Shown one piece after another: positions 62,637-64,000 of a stretch of DNA of 64,000 nucleotides (the stretch's first letter is position 1; the number at the start of each line of letters is the position of its first letter). The stretch lies in NCBI GenBank assembly GCA_029962745.1, contig CM057157.1, forward strand, positions 29,698,777 to 29,762,776. Direction: 5' to 3'. A program made the position numbers and the translations under genes. This stretch comes from Echinometra lucunter (taxonomy: Eukaryota > Echinodermata > Echinoidea > Camarodonta > Echinometridae). The notes beneath the pieces are model-generated. The model made no database searches. It had not been told where the DNA came from and saw nothing but the letters and a program-made list of their open reading frames with translations.

Positions 62637-62684
62637 ATGGCTTCAAGTACCGCGCTGATTGTGGATGGGAGCGTGAAGGAAGGG
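62637..62684 (+). CDS. Possible first coding exon of an unidentified downstream gene
   Basis: ATG has A at -3 and G at +4, and opens MASSTALIVDGSVKEG; a strong donor GGG/GTAAGT follows. It lies 5.8 kb after the SPATA6 stop, in a region with no other open frame. I do not recognise the product; the rest of the gene would be beyond the window. Confidence 0.4.
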
Positions 62685-63331
62685 GTAAGTCCCACATGTG
62701 TTGTTTCGCGTAGGTTATGTGAATGGAATATGTAGGCCTATTATATGCAACTCAAGAAATTAGATTGATTTGATACATAAAATAACATAAAGCATATTTC
62801 CATAAAATACATGTAAAACAGCAGTACAACTTATACATACAAAATATTACTGCAAATAGGAAAGAAAAGAAGAAGTAGAAAAGGAAAAGAATGAGAAAAA
62901 TAAAATTAAAAAGGAGAAGATGGATAACAGATAAGAAAAGGAGAAGAAAAAGATGAAAGAGAGAGAGAGAGGAAGAAAGGAAGAATGAAAAGAAAACAAA
63001 GGGGCATAGGACAATTAAAAAAATAAGAGAGAATGCTAAATTAAAAATGCACTGGCAACCATGGATGGATAAATTATGTTTACAAAATAATAAGCAAAAG
63101 AATCTATTTGCCTCCCTGTTCATTCATGTGCCTCAAAGCAGCCAGAAGGGATGCATGATTCACCTTTGTTATGAATATGCTATAATGTTAAATGTAAAAT
63201 AGATTGATGTGCTTGATGAGTGGACTGCACACTGGCAACATATGTTATGAAGTTCAGTCAATAATTTTTTCAGTTGTTGAATATGAACTGTGTTCTGATA
63301 TAAAAATATCTAGGGACCCCACTTAAAATAC
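62685..63331. other. Presumed intron with purine-rich stretch
   Basis: 62858-63000 is A/G-rich (AAGAAAAGAAGAAG type, GAGAGAGAGAG). The long opposite-strand frame 62752-63123 reflects this composition. Confidence 0.45.
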
Positions 63332-64000
63332 GTACAAGCATAAGCTTGCACATGTACTCCACAATAGCTTTTACGGGTGAATAGGCTTCAATAGTTTTTG
63401 TGTGTATCAGTCTAGATCATTCATACACAAGAGGAAATAATTATTTAAATTTCACTTTCAACTCCAAACCCCCAAATTTGTGGCACAGTAAGAGTTGAAG
63501 AGTCCTTGAACCAGGTAATCTAACAAATTTAAGAAAATTAAATCTTGCTTAACCCATTCGTGACAGAGGGTCCACATTTTGTGATTTGGCCGAATCTCTT
63601 TTAATGCAAAGCCCTAAAAATCATACCAAATACATGAGCAGAAAGAGCAAAAAATTCTACACAAACTGTGCCCATTTTGGTTGCATCAATATTCATCGTT
63701 TGATGCTGAAAATTTTTTAAAGGAAAATAAGCATTCAAATCCTTAAATTGGCTATGTGATAGAAAGTTTAAAATCACTGTTTTCCCCTGCAAATTGGCAA
63801 CTTTTTGACTTTTCATCATAATTTCTGTCAATTTATTTTCATTTCTGATACATGACGCTTTATAAATAAAATGTAGCAATAAAATAAAAATGTTGGTGTT
63901 GCCAATTTGAAGATTAAAAGCTGATCAAATTAGGCTTTAAATAATTCCTGTCACGAATGGGTTAAAGCAGTTTTATTGTCTGATTTGGACTGCTGCAACA
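63332..64000. repeat. Interspersed repeat R1, copy B, split by element P
   Basis: Same blocks as copy A at 11321-12086. It lacks the 11385-11873 insertion but contains a piggyBac-like element at 63553. It runs off the window end. Confidence 0.8.
63553..63961 (-). mobile_element. piggyBac-like element P, copy 6
   Basis: TTAA at 63549-63552 and 63962-63965; ends CCCATTCGTGACAG and CTGTCACGAATGGG. Copy A of repeat R1 shows the unfilled site (TTGCTTAGAGCA). The minus-strand frame from about 63834 is open for most of its length. Confidence 0.88.

Overview
The window looks like nuclear DNA from a marine deuterostome, most likely an echinoderm such as a sea urchin; this is inferred from repeat flavour and gene content, not proven. 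Genes are split by GT-AG introns and embedded in AT-rich DNA that is crowded with short palindromic transposons. The two real genes, both on the + strand, were rebuilt by hand from splice sites, reading phase and protein family resemblance.

Gene 1 (1151-28179, 5' end outside the window) encodes a two-RRM hnRNP A/B, DAZAP1/Hrb27C or Musashi-type RNA-binding protein. Five exons give the two RRMs and the linker. Six exons give a Gly-rich then Gln/Gly/Tyr-rich low-complexity tail, in which every internal junction is phase 1. Its longest intron (13945-23105) hosts a 7.55-kb terminal-inverted-repeat DNA transposon (14027-21577) with a broken minus-strand gene of a widespread but poorly characterised transposase-like family.

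Gene 2 (33216-56850) is a complete orthologue of SPATA6, the sperm connecting-piece protein: 11 coding exons, 523 codons plus stop. Its first intron (33264-43844) holds a young, internally deleted Ty3/gypsy LTR retrotransposon (33848-41458; 650-bp LTRs with about three differences; 4-bp TTGA duplication). That intron also has two inverted 185-bp arms flanking the retroelement and a 641-bp palindrome. A possible alternative last exon lies at 59208-59317. A possible first exon of a third, unidentified gene lies at 62637-62684.

Most of the remaining DNA is mobile. There are hAT-type elements with 8-bp duplications (2370-2700, 19740-20410, 47893-49549, 46882-47217 and a truncated 32474-32702). 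Seven copies of a piggyBac-like 408-bp element have CCCATTCGTGACAG ends and mostly TTAA flanks. Two further TTAA elements begin AGAC. Several mariner-like elements, foldbacks and palindromic MITEs end in GTTTCAT. There are also tRNA-derived SINEs, a LINE 3' fragment, a GGTCAAAGG tandem array and microsatellites. The most notable patterns are the crowding of small palindromic elements against exon borders, a minisatellite apparently built from a splice acceptor, and a set of MITE families that keep the same ends and centre but differ in the stem.
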